A stretch of DNA of 64,000 nucleotides from Stagnimonas aquatica (GTDB lineage: Bacteria; Pseudomonadota; Gammaproteobacteria; Nevskiales; Nevskiaceae). A program made the translations under genes and the position numbers. The stretch's first letter is position 1. The number at the start of each line of letters is the position of its first letter. The DNA lies in NCBI RefSeq assembly GCF_003730135.1, contig NZ_RJVO01000002.1, forward strand, positions 496,001 to 560,000, read 5' to 3'. Positions 45,867 through 54,160 of this stretch are shown here, piece by piece. The notes below the pieces were generated by a model. It had not been told where the DNA came from and did no database searches. It was given only the letters and a program-made list of their open reading frames with translations.

Positions 45867-46979
45867 ATGTCTTCAAGCCGGCCGCGCATCGCCTTCATCA
45901 GCTCCCTGGGTGGCATCCCCTGGGGCGGCAGCGAGGAGCTGTGGGCCGCGACCGCGCTGGAACTGCACCGGCGCGGTGGGCCGGTGCTGGCCGCCTCGCA
46001 GGCCTTGCCGCAGCGGCCGCCGCGCTTGCAGGCGCTGGCCGAGGCCGGCGTGCCGCTGTGCGCCTTCGAGCCCAGCCGCGAGGCGGCGGTGGCGCAGGTG
46101 TTCCAGGCACTGGAAGCCCTGCAACCGCAGCTGGTGGTGGTGTCCCAGGGTCACTATCTGGTCGGCTTCGAATGGATGGAGCTGCTGCGCCAACGCGGCT
46201 GGCGCTACGCGCCGCTGGTGCACGTTGCCAACGACTGGCGACTGGCCGAGCCGCAGATGGAACGGGTGGCGCGGGTGTTCGACGGCGCGGTGGCGAGCTT
46301 CTTCGTCTCCGAGGCCAATCACCGCCAGGCCGAGCGCATGCTGGCGAGGCCGATCCCGCGCGCCGAGCAGGTGCGCAACCCCTATCTGGTGCCCTGGGAT
46401 GGCGAGCTGCCCTGGCCGGCCAGCGCCAGCCCGCGTCTGGCCTGCGTCGCCCGCCTGCAGCATCCGGTGAAGGGGCACGATGTGCTGCTGGAGGCCTTGG
46501 CAGACCCTGCCCTGCGCGCGCTCGCCGAGCCGCTCGGCGTGGAGGTTTCGCTGTTCGGCGAAGGGGCTCACCACGCCTATGTCGAACAGCTGCTCGGCCA
46601 TTACCAGCTGCCCTGGGTACGCTTGCGCGGCCAGGTCAGCGACATCAGCGGCATCTGGCGCCAGCACCAGCTGCTGGTGCTGCCCTCCCGCTACGAGGGC
46701 CTGCCGCTGGCGATCGTCGAGGCCATGCTCAGTGGTCGGCCGGTGCTGTGCACCGATGTCGGTGGCAACACCGAGATCGTCGAGGACGGCGTCAGCGGCT
46801 TTGTCGCCGCCGCCGCCAACGGCCGCCAGCTGGCGCTGACGCTGCGTCGCGCCTTGCAGGAACGCGAGCGCTGGCCGGCCATGGGCCGCGCTGCGGCCGA
46901 GCGGGCCCGCTTGCGGATGCCTCGCGACCCGGCAGCCGGTTTCGCCGACCGGCTGACGGAACTGGCGACCGGCTCCTAG
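45867..46979 (+). CDS. GT4-family glycosyltransferase
   Basis: The roughly 370-residue enzyme has a GT-B fold. The N-terminal half opens RIAFISSLGGIPWGGSEELWAATALELHRRG. The C-terminal half has VARLQHPVKGHDVLLEAL and LLVLPSRYEGLPLAIVEAMLSGRPVLCTDVGGNTEIVEDGVSG, the classic E-x7-E donor-binding motif. ATG 45867 is preferred because homology begins there; ATG 45807 is also in frame. It closes the glycan gene region on the right. 268 bp without a supported gene follow it. Confidence 0.9.
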   Translation: MSSSRPRIAFISSLGGIPWGGSEELWAATALELHRRGGPVLAASQALPQRPPRLQALAEAGVPLCAFEPSREAAVAQVFQALEALQPQLVVVSQGHYLVGFEWMELLRQRGWRYAPLVHVANDWRLAEPQMERVARVFDGAVASFFVSEANHRQAERMLARPIPRAEQVRNPYLVPWDGELPWPASASPRLACVARLQHPVKGHDVLLEALADPALRALAEPLGVEVSLFGEGAHHAYVEQLLGHYQLPWVRLRGQVSDISGIWRQHQLLVLPSRYEGLPLAIVEAMLSGRPVLCTDVGGNTEIVEDGVSGFVAAAANGRQLALTLRRALQERERWPAMGRAAAERARLRMPRDPAAGFADRLTELATGS

Positions 46980-47247
46980 TCGGTCGTTCCTCACCGCCTT
47001 GGGCAGCGAGTTGCGGCGCTGGGAGTTCCAGCAGCTACCCGCTCGAACAATTCACAGCAGCGGTCACCGGACAACACCAAGGCTCGCGGCGCGGGGACGC
47101 CGAGCGCCGGTCCGTCGGGTGACAGAGGAGGCCTGGTCTATGCCCGAGGCCGCAGCGGCGGCCTCGATCATCAAGTGGCGTGACTGGCCCCGTTCATCAG
47201 ACCCCACTGCCCTGGACGGGGCCCACAAGCCCGCCTGGCAATCACCT

Positions 47248-48960
47248 TCAGAGCGAACTGGCGGCCACGGCGGCCCGTCGCCCGGAATAGATGCAGTCCG
47301 CTGCGGACAAGCCGCTGACGTACAGGTGCGAGCAGATGCCGACCGCGTTGCGACCGGCGGCGTAGAGGCCGGGAATGGCGCTGCCGTCGGCGCGCTGCAC
47401 CGCACCGCTGCGTTCGTCCACCACCAGGCCGCCCAGCGACAGCGTCGGCAGCGGGAACAGCCGGCTGTGGATGGAGATGTCGAGCGCGTAGTACGGCCCC
47501 TGCTGTAGCGCCCAGGCGTCCTTGGCGCTCTTGCCGTAGGTGTCGGCTGCCTGGCCCTCGGCAGCCAGGTTGTAGGCGGCCACCTCGGCTTTCAGGGTGG
47601 CGGCGTCGAGGCCGCACTGCGCCGCGAGTGCCTCCAGGGTCGGTGCCTTCTTGCGCGCGAACATCAGCGCCAGCTTGGCCGGGCCGCTCTGGAAGGGATA
47701 CAGATCGTCGGACTTGAGCTGCTTCTGGATCTCGGCGTAGAGCCGAGCGTCGAACACGATCCAGGCGCGGCCCTCGCAGTGCTCGATGATCTCGTAGCCG
47801 ATGGCGGCGCCGTAGGCGGTTTCGTCGCTGAAGCGCTTGCCACGGCCGTCCACCATCATCCCCCAGGACATGCCGGAAGGCGGGCTGACGAAGCGCCAGG
47901 CGCTCATGTGCTGCATGCGCTCGGTGGCGCCGCCGACGCTCTGCCCGAGGCGGATGCCGCTGCCGTCGTCGCCGGGATTGCCCAGCGGCATGCCGGCGCT
48001 GTACTTGGGCGCGTGGTGATCGACCATCTGGCGGTTGAACACGAAGCCGCCGGCGGAGAGGCAGACGCCCTTCCGGGCGCGGATGCGCCGTTCGACACGG
48101 TGCCGCGCCTCCAGCTTCGCGGCCTTGGCGGCGTAGCGGCGCGACAGCGCCATGGTGATGCCGGCGCCGGGAAAAGCCGGCGGCAGCAGCAGCAGATACT
48201 TGTTGGCGAGCGCTTGCAGGCGCGCGTATTCGGCATAGGCCGGCGAACTGGCCGGAATCTGCCAGAGCGAGACGCCGACCACCCGGCCGCTGGCGTCGGT
48301 GATGAGCTTGCGCACCTCGCTGTGGCGGTGCAGGCGCACGCCCAGCTTCTCGGCCGCCGCGCGCAGCGGATCGGTGAGCGCGGTGCCGAAGCCGGTCGCG
48401 GCCTTCGCCGTGCTCGGCGAATAGACCTTGTGACCGCGCGGCGCCGGCTTGGCGACGGCGGCGCGGGCAGCGCACAGCGAGCTGTCGGAGTGGTAGAGGT
48501 GATAGCCCGGCGGCGGATACGAGGTCTTCTTGGCGTAGACGGTGGCATCGAAGCGCACGCCGCGCTCGATCAGCCAGTCCAGCGAGGCGGCGCTGCCCTC
48601 GCAGAAGTCGCGCAGGGTGGCGTCGCTGACCACGCCCTGGGTCTCGCCGCGCAGGTACTGGAACATCGCCTCGACGCTGTCCTCCACGCCCGCCTGTTTC
48701 TGGATGGCGGTGCCGCCACCGGCGTAGTAGATGCCGCCGTTGAGCGCGGTGCTGCCGCCGCCTTCGTAGCGGTCCAGCGCGATCACCGACAAGCCGCGCT
48801 CGGCGGCCTCGATGGCGGCAGCGACACCGGCGCCGCCATAGCCGACCACCACGAAGTCGGCACTCTCGTCCCAGCGCCCGGCGTCCACATCGCCGAGCAC
48901 CTCCGGCGCCTCGACGGCGGAATACCAGTGCTCGGACCCGGGCTGTTCCTGCTTGCTCAT
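47248..48960 (-). CDS. FAD-dependent dehydrogenase (fumarate reductase / 3-ketosteroid dehydrogenase superfamily)
   Basis: The 570-residue flavoprotein has the FAD motif ADFVVVGYGGAGVAAAIEAAERG followed by GGGSTALNGGIYYAGGG. A second half contains RKGVCLSAGGFVFN, and the C-terminal cap return is GLYAAGRNAVGICSHLYVSGLSAADCI. Size and fold match 3-ketosteroid dehydrogenases and related flavoproteins. However, the C-terminal YxGGG-type site of classic KstD is not obvious, so the substrate is open. ATG 48960 has GGAGAG 7 nt upstream. It is the last gene of an operon with two SDRs and an NTF2-like protein. Confidence 0.85.
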   Translation of the reverse strand: MSKQEQPGSEHWYSAVEAPEVLGDVDAGRWDESADFVVVGYGGAGVAAAIEAAERGLSVIALDRYEGGGSTALNGGIYYAGGGTAIQKQAGVEDSVEAMFQYLRGETQGVVSDATLRDFCEGSAASLDWLIERGVRFDATVYAKKTSYPPPGYHLYHSDSSLCAARAAVAKPAPRGHKVYSPSTAKAATGFGTALTDPLRAAAEKLGVRLHRHSEVRKLITDASGRVVGVSLWQIPASSPAYAEYARLQALANKYLLLLPPAFPGAGITMALSRRYAAKAAKLEARHRVERRIRARKGVCLSAGGFVFNRQMVDHHAPKYSAGMPLGNPGDDGSGIRLGQSVGGATERMQHMSAWRFVSPPSGMSWGMMVDGRGKRFSDETAYGAAIGYEIIEHCEGRAWIVFDARLYAEIQKQLKSDDLYPFQSGPAKLALMFARKKAPTLEALAAQCGLDAATLKAEVAAYNLAAEGQAADTYGKSAKDAWALQQGPYYALDISIHSRLFPLPTLSLGGLVVDERSGAVQRADGSAIPGLYAAGRNAVGICSHLYVSGLSAADCIYSGRRAAVAASSL

Positions 48961-49008
48961 GCTACGGCTCTCCATGCGGCGACCCGGTTTGGACGGGCCG
49001 CTCTCGAC

Positions 49009-49851
49009 TCAAGAAAATTCAACCAGACTGCGGGCGTCGCCGATCACGGTCTCGCCATCGAGCGCGTGCAGCGGCTGCTGACAGCGCTGCAACAGCGCGC
49101 GACTCACCGCGATCTCGCCCTGGTGCGCGCCCGCCACCAGCAGATAGGCCGCCTCGGCCATCAGCTCCAGCGGCTCCACCCAGTCCGGTCGCGTGGCGGC
49201 GGTCTGGCGGGCGATCTGCTCGGCGCTCTCGCTGCGCGCGATCTTGTAGGGCAGCAGCGCGTTGACCTGCACGCCGCTGCCATGCAGCTCGGCGGCGAGC
49301 CCGGTGCTGTAGCGGTCCAGCGCCGCCTTGCTGGCGCCGTAGAGCGCCAATGCATGCACGAACCTGGCGTCGCCGGCGTAGGGAATCGCCGGCGCGGCGC
49401 TGGTATCGCTGCTCAGATTGACGATGCGCCCCCAGCGCCGCACGCGCATGCCCGGCAGCGCCTGCTGGATGAGGTCGATCGGCGCCTGCAGATTCAACTC
49501 GAACATCGCGCGCCGCGCGGCGAGGTCGATCTTGCTCGGCGGCGCGTAGGCACTGATGCCGGCGGCGTTGTTGATGAGGATGTCCACCGGCCCCAGCGCC
49601 GCCTCGGCCTGCGCCACCAGCCCGGCGCGGGCGGTCTCGTCGGCAAGGTCCGCCGCCAGCACGGCCGCCCGGCCGCCGTGCGCGAGGATGGCCTCGCGCA
49701 CGCCTTCCAGCGCGGCCTGCGAACGCGGGCTGGCAGCCAGGGCGACGGCGGCGCCGTGCGCGGAAAGCCGCAGCGCGATGGCGCGGCCTATGCCCCGGCT
49801 GGCGCCAGTGACCAGCGCGACGCGACCGGCCAGCGTCTGCGCGGCGGCCAT
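49009..49851 (-). CDS. Short-chain dehydrogenase/reductase (SDR)
   Basis: The 280-residue Rossmann enzyme has the NAD(P) motif VTGASRGIGRAIA, the structural INNAAG motif, and the catalytic set S (NLSSDTS), Y and K (ALYGASKAALDRYS). All catalytic residues are present, unlike in the SDR at 50469-51236 in the same operon. It begins 16 bp after the NTF2-like gene. Substrate unknown; context suggests catabolism of a cyclic or steroid-like compound. Confidence 0.92.
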   Translation of the reverse strand: MAAAQTLAGRVALVTGASRGIGRAIALRLSAHGAAVALAASPRSQAALEGVREAILAHGGRAAVLAADLADETARAGLVAQAEAALGPVDILINNAAGISAYAPPSKIDLAARRAMFELNLQAPIDLIQQALPGMRVRRWGRIVNLSSDTSAAPAIPYAGDARFVHALALYGASKAALDRYSTGLAAELHGSGVQVNALLPYKIARSESAEQIARQTAATRPDWVEPLELMAEAAYLLVAGAHQGEIAVSRALLQRCQQPLHALDGETVIGDARSLVEFS

Positions 49852-49867
49852 GGCGGCGACCGGCGTC

Positions 49868-50383
49868 TTACTTGCGCTGCAGGGCTTCGTTGGCCTGTTC
49901 CGGCAGCTTCTGGCCGTGCTTGGCCAGATAGTGCGCGGTCAGCTTGGGCTCGCCTTCCACCGGAATCACCAGCTCGTAGACGCGGGTGTAGGTGGCGCGC
50001 TTGATCCGCCACTTGCCGTTCTGCTTCACATAGGTGTCGCGGTAGAACGCGGCCCCGTCGGTGATGATCCGCAGCTTGAGGTCGAGGAACCAGTCCTTCA
50101 GATACCAGACGCCGGTGGCCTCGGTATCCGAAACGAAGTCGATTTCCGGGTGATTGACGTGGTGCTGGGCGACCGCATCGGCGTGGAAGGCGTAGCGGAT
50201 GGCGTCCAGGATCTTGTCGCGGCCCTCGGTTTCGAACAGGTAGGAGCCACCTTCGTAACGGACGCTGGCGTCCTCGGTGAACAGGCCTTTCAGCTCCTCG
50301 ACATTGGCGGTGTCGATGCAGCGGCAGTAGGCGTACTTGAGGCGCTTGATGGCTTCGAGGTCTTCGAGTTGTTGCAGGGACAT
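49868..50383 (-). CDS. NTF2-like / SnoaL-family protein
   Basis: The 171-residue protein has the pattern LEDLEAIKRLKYAYCRCIDTANVEELKGLFTEDASVRY, then ATGVWYLKDWFLDLK and FYRDTYVKQNGKWRIKRATYTRVYE. This is the cone-shaped fold of ketosteroid-isomerase-like and SnoaL-like proteins. In catabolic operons such proteins serve as isomerases, hydratases or dehydratases, but the catalytic residues cannot be assigned here. It lies between the two SDR genes. Confidence 0.88.
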   Translation of the reverse strand: MSLQQLEDLEAIKRLKYAYCRCIDTANVEELKGLFTEDASVRYEGGSYLFETEGRDKILDAIRYAFHADAVAQHHVNHPEIDFVSDTEATGVWYLKDWFLDLKLRIITDGAAFYRDTYVKQNGKWRIKRATYTRVYELVIPVEGEPKLTAHYLAKHGQKLPEQANEALQRK

Positions 50384-50468
50384 GCGGGGTTCTCCTCAGG
50401 ATTCGGGATGCGCGGACGGCTGGCGTGCGCGCCCAGGTGCGGGTTGGGGGGGAGCGGAGCGCGGCGGG

Positions 50469-51236
50469 CTAGACGCCGAAGCCGCCGGAGACGTTGATCT
50501 GCTGGCCGGTGACATAGCCGTTGCTGGCGAGGAACACGGCGGCGCTGCCGATCTCCTCCGGCTTGCCCCAGCGCTTGATGCAGAGCAGCTTCTGGGTCTC
50601 GTCGGTCCAGGCCTGGTCGAACACGCCGCGCTTCAAAAGCTCCAGGAACATGCCGGCCTCGATCACCCCCACCAGCACGCTGTTGGCGCGGATGTTGTGC
50701 TTGCCTTCTTCCTTGGCGATGCCCTGCACCAGCGCCTCGTTGGCGGCCTTGGGCGCCACCGAGAGGCCGTCCTTGGCCGGCCACCAGACGTGCCCGGCAG
50801 AGCCGAGGTGCACGTAGGAGCCACCGCCCTGCGCGCGCAGGTGCGGCAGCGTCGCCTTCACGGCGTTGAAGAAGCCGTGCACCTCGATGTCGATGGACTT
50901 GCGCCAGAGTTCTTCGCTGGTGTCGGCGAGATGCACCTGCTCGACCACCGGGCCGGCGGCCCAGACCACGGTGTGGATGCGGCCATGCGCGGCGATGGCG
51001 GCGGCGACGGCGGCCTGCACTTGCGCGGCCTCGCGCACGTCGGCGTTGTGGACCGTCGCCTTGCGGCCGCCGGCGGCAATCTCGCCCGCCACCTTCTCGG
51101 CCACCGCCTGCTTGGAACGGTAGACGATGGCGACATCGGCGCCGGCCTTGCCGAAGCTCTTGGCGACCTCCTGGCCGATACCGCCGCTGCCACCGAACAC
51201 CAACACCGCCCCTTGCGGGAATGCTGCCTGCGTCAT
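50469..51236 (-). CDS. SDR-family protein lacking the catalytic tyrosine
   Basis: The 255-residue protein has the nucleotide motif VFGGSGGIGQEVA and a C-terminal Rossmann end (NGYVTGQQINVSGGFGV). The catalytic motif YxxxK is changed: the lysine is K163 in SVAPKAANEAL, but the position four before it is Ser159 and there is no tyrosine near. The usual NNAG is also altered to WAAG. So it may use another mechanism, or it may be a non-catalytic binding partner. It heads the SDR/NTF2/SDR/FAD operon, about 95 bp after the LolA-like gene. Confidence 0.85.
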   Translation of the reverse strand: MTQAAFPQGAVLVFGGSGGIGQEVAKSFGKAGADVAIVYRSKQAVAEKVAGEIAAGGRKATVHNADVREAAQVQAAVAAAIAAHGRIHTVVWAAGPVVEQVHLADTSEELWRKSIDIEVHGFFNAVKATLPHLRAQGGGSYVHLGSAGHVWWPAKDGLSVAPKAANEALVQGIAKEEGKHNIRANSVLVGVIEAGMFLELLKRGVFDQAWTDETQKLLCIKRWGKPEEIGSAAVFLASNGYVTGQQINVSGGFGV

Positions 51237-51331
51237 GCCTGTCTCCTCCGACCGGTCGTTATGACCGCATTGTCGGAGTCAGCCGCCGCGCCTCACCTCA
51301 TCCGTTGGAGGGAGAAAGACCGGCGCCTCGC

Positions 51332-52117
51332 TCAACCCGGCATGTAGAACAGCTTGGGATTGAAGTGGCGGCTGGCCAGCTTGTCGTCCGGCTGCACGCC
51401 CAGCACCCGCAGCGTGCTGCGACTGCCGCTCTGGAGATCGCTCATCTCGACGATGGCCGGATACCAGTAGTTGTCGATGCGCTTGATCGCCTCCACCGAC
51501 ACGCTCAACTGCTTGCGCAGCTTGCCGGCCTCGTAGAAGTCGGTCTTCAGCGGCACGCAGGTCTTCTGGTCGACCCAGGTGCGGACCTCGGTGTAGGCGG
51601 ACTTCACGTCCGGCACCGGCTTGAAGCTGAGCACCCAGGCCGGACGCTGCGCCACGGTCTCCGGGTCCAGTTGCGCGGCGCTGAAGCCGCCAAACGCGCT
51701 CTGCAATTGCTTGAAGTCGTTGTAGCTGAAGTCGGTGCCGAGCAGGGCGCCATCGGCGAACTCGCCGCTCACCCGCCGCACCCGGCGCACCGAGGGCAGC
51801 CAGACGTACAGGCCTTCATCGGCGTACTGGCGCGCCTCGCGGATCAGGAAGGAGGCGCCGGCCAGATTGTCCGGCGCGGTCACCCGCAGCATGGCGCGCA
51901 CCTGGTTGCCGCTGGCGGACTTCTCCTGCTGACCATAGACCCGGCCCTTGAGCACCCGGCTGGCGCCACTGCGGTCGGTGGTGGTCAACTCGATGTCCTG
52001 GATGCGCAGCGAGGGCGGCAGGTTGGCGCGCATGCAGTCGAGCACGCTGTCGGCCGAGGTCTGCGCCTGCGCGGTGCCCATCAACCCCAGAGCCAGAATC
52101 GTTGCCAGGAATTTCAT
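51332..52117 (-). CDS. LolA-like outer membrane lipoprotein-sorting family protein
   Basis: The 261-residue secreted protein has a signal peptide (FLATILALGLMGTAQAQ). The mature sequence contains GRVYGQQEKSASGNQVRAMLRVTAPDNLAGASFLIRE, LYVWLPSVRRVRRVSGEFADGALLGTDFSYND and RTWVDQKTCVPLKTDFYEAGKL, the layout of the LolA-like family (PF17131-type). Related proteins are found with hydrophobic-compound degradation and RND lipid exporters. ATG 52117 has GGAGG 7-8 nt upstream. A perfect palindrome lies in its promoter region. Confidence 0.88.
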   Translation of the reverse strand: MKFLATILALGLMGTAQAQTSADSVLDCMRANLPPSLRIQDIELTTTDRSGASRVLKGRVYGQQEKSASGNQVRAMLRVTAPDNLAGASFLIREARQYADEGLYVWLPSVRRVRRVSGEFADGALLGTDFSYNDFKQLQSAFGGFSAAQLDPETVAQRPAWVLSFKPVPDVKSAYTEVRTWVDQKTCVPLKTDFYEAGKLRKQLSVSVEAIKRIDNYWYPAIVEMSDLQSGSRSTLRVLGVQPDDKLASRHFNPKLFYMPG

Positions 52118-52146
52118 CGCCAACCTCCAATCGTGCAGATCGTCAT

Positions 52147-52169
52147 TTTATGTTGCGATGCAACATAAA
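52147..52169. promoter_or_regulatory. Perfect 23-bp palindrome, probable repressor operator
   Basis: TTTATGTTGC and its exact reverse complement are separated by GAT. It lies 30-52 bp before the LolA-like gene start, in the only AT-rich patch here, and overlaps a TAAAAT -10-like hexamer on the minus strand. The form is typical of TetR-family operators. The cognate regulator is not evident in the window. Confidence 0.65.
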
Positions 52170-52190
52170 TCCATGCGGGCTTTATTCAGC

Positions 52191-53189
52191 CTAGCGCCAC
52201 CAGCCGACAGCCACCCGCTCCAGACACCAGTACGCGGCCAGGCTGCCGATCAGATACGCCGGCACTGCCCGCATCAGAACCGGACTCAAGATGGTGGGCA
52301 TCCGCCGCCAGGCAAGCCCCAGCGCCAGCAGGCCGGCCACCACCGCCAACTGCCCCAGTTCGATGCCGAGATTGAAGGCCAGCAGCGCCAGCGGAATCTC
52401 GCCTTCCGGCAGACCGATTTCGGCCAGCGCACCCGCGAACCCCAGGCCGTGCAGCAGGCCGAAGCCGCCCGCCAGCGCCCAGGGCCAGCGCTGCACCGGG
52501 CCCGGCCCGGCCGTCGGCGACCGCAGCAGCTCCAGCGCCAGCAGCAGGATGCTCAGGGCGATGGCGAACTCGGTGAAGCCGGGGTTGACCCGCACCAGCC
52601 CCAGCACCGCCAGGCTGAGCGTGAGGCTGTGACCGGCGGTAAACGCGGTCACCGCCAGCAGCAAAGAGCGCGGCCGGCGCAGCAGCAACACCAGGGCGAT
52701 GACGAAGCAGAGGTGGTCGTAGCCGCCCAGCAGGTGCTCGACGCCCAAGCGCAGATAGCTGGCGAATACCGAGGGCGGCGCGCTGGCCGCCGGCAGCGTC
52801 CAGGCCGGCTCGCGCTCGCTGAGCAGCTTCTGCAAGCCCGGCCCCTGCGCCGGCTGGTAGCGGACGATGACATTGATGCCGCTGCCGGCGAGGCCGTCGA
52901 TGCCCAGCGTCTCCCCAGCCAGCGGCGCGGCACAGCGCAGCGACCAGCGCTGGCTGCGGGCAACGGCGTCGTCCTCGACGCGCACCTCGCCCAGCCGCTG
53001 GCAGCCTGCCGGCAGCCGCGGTTGCGGCTCACGGCCGTTGGCGCGACTGAGCGGGCTGCGCCAGAGCAGGGCGTAGTCGCTGACGCCGGTCTGGCTGAGT
53101 TCGAGCAGCGCCGGCGCCAGCGGGTGCGCCCGCACTGCGCCGGCCAGCAGCAGCAAGCCGGCGAGCAGGCTCCAAAGCGCGACTCTCAC
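52191..53189 (-). CDS. HupE/UreJ-family membrane protein
   Basis: The 332-residue protein has a signal peptide, an N-terminal periplasmic domain (about residues 22-140) and seven or so C-terminal helices. The helices carry the family motifs LGGYDHLCFVIALVLLL, FTAGHSLTLSLAVLGLV, GGFGLLHGLGFAGAL and LAFNLGIELGQLAV. The conserved histidines suggest metal binding; HupE/UreJ relatives are proposed nickel or cobalt transporters. It overlaps the PPIase gene by 4 nt (ATGA) and ends the DUF3604-PPIase-HupE operon. Confidence 0.9.
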   Translation of the reverse strand: MRVALWSLLAGLLLLAGAVRAHPLAPALLELSQTGVSDYALLWRSPLSRANGREPQPRLPAGCQRLGEVRVEDDAVARSQRWSLRCAAPLAGETLGIDGLAGSGINVIVRYQPAQGPGLQKLLSEREPAWTLPAASAPPSVFASYLRLGVEHLLGGYDHLCFVIALVLLLRRPRSLLLAVTAFTAGHSLTLSLAVLGLVRVNPGFTEFAIALSILLLALELLRSPTAGPGPVQRWPWALAGGFGLLHGLGFAGALAEIGLPEGEIPLALLAFNLGIELGQLAVVAGLLALGLAWRRMPTILSPVLMRAVPAYLIGSLAAYWCLERVAVGWWR

Positions 53190-54148
53190 CGTCCGGCCTC
53201 GGCCAACAGCGCGCTGGCGCTGGGCAGACCCTGGTCGCGACGCCAGCCATCCAGGCGGGCGCGCCGCCAGGCCGGCTCCTGCTCGGCCAGCCAGGCATAG
53301 GCGGCGCGCTGGCGCACCGCCGGGTAATCGGGCGCCTGGGCGGGCAGTCGCTCCTGCAGTTGCAGCAGGTGCCAGCCGTAGACGGTCTCCACCGGACCGA
53401 CCCAGGCCCCGGCCGGCGCCGTCTGCAGGGCCGCCGCCAGGCCGGCACCGTAGCGCTGGCGCAACTGCGCCAGGCTCTGCGGCACGGCGTCGCCGTCGAA
53501 CAGCCAGGCGTCGCCGAGCGTGGCGGGATCGAGGCCGGGCTCGGCGCGCAGACGCGCCAGCAGTTGCTCGGCCTGATCAGCGCTGCGTCCGGGCCGGTCG
53601 CGGTTCAGATACAGCTGCGAAAAGCGCAGCCGCTCCGGCTGCCCGTAGCGCTCGGGATGCGCGGCCACATAGGCACGCAGAGCGGCCTCGTCGACGGTCT
53701 GGCCGGCGCTCAGTTCCTGCTCCAGGCGCTGCACCAGACGCCGGCGCACCACCAGATCGCTGGCCGGCATGCCCAGCCGGCGAGCCTCGGCAAGCAGCGC
53801 CGCCTCGTCATCGCCCAGTTCCGGCCGCGCGAAGCGCAGATTGGCGAGCAGGCGCTCGCGCGCCACCGAATCGCGCAGATCCAGTTCCCGGTGCAGCGCC
53901 TCGGCCAGCAAGGCCTGCTCGTCGAGCCAGCGCTCGGTGCTGGCCAGCAACTCGGCATGGCTGGGCCAGCGCCCGGTCTCGGCACGCCATTCGCGGCGCA
54001 GGCGCTCCACATCTGCGGCGCCGGTCGGCAGAGCGGCGGCGGCGCTCGGCAGCAGGCCCTGGCCCAGGTGCAGCAGCCCGCCCAGCAGCAGGAAGTGCAG
54101 CCAGGGCGCCCGCAACAGCCGTCTCAGCCTGCGATCCGCGATCGCCAT
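53186..54148 (-). CDS. Parvulin-type peptidyl-prolyl isomerase-like membrane protein
   Basis: The 320-residue protein has an N-terminal anchor (WLHFLLLGGLLHLGQGLL), a SurA-like helical region rich in Arg, Glu and Leu, and a C-terminal parvulin-like domain. That domain contains LRFSQLYLN, DAWLFDGDAVP and GAWVGPVETVYGWHLLQLQERLPAQ. It should fold or hold secreted proteins in the periplasm. It sits between the DUF3604 lipoprotein (13 bp) and the HupE-like gene (overlap), so it may serve the DUF3604 protein. Confidence 0.85.
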   Translation of the reverse strand: MAIADRRLRRLLRAPWLHFLLLGGLLHLGQGLLPSAAAALPTGAADVERLRREWRAETGRWPSHAELLASTERWLDEQALLAEALHRELDLRDSVARERLLANLRFARPELGDDEAALLAEARRLGMPASDLVVRRRLVQRLEQELSAGQTVDEAALRAYVAAHPERYGQPERLRFSQLYLNRDRPGRSADQAEQLLARLRAEPGLDPATLGDAWLFDGDAVPQSLAQLRQRYGAGLAAALQTAPAGAWVGPVETVYGWHLLQLQERLPAQAPDYPAVRQRAAYAWLAEQEPAWRRARLDGWRRDQGLPSASALLAEAGR

Positions 54149-54160
54149 TCGGCAATCCTC

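Noticed and set aside
47140-47508. Plus-strand frame with GAGGAGG before ATG 47140
   Set aside because: The ribosome-binding site is good, but most of the frame is antisense to the FAD protein C-terminus and the product has shadow-like composition.
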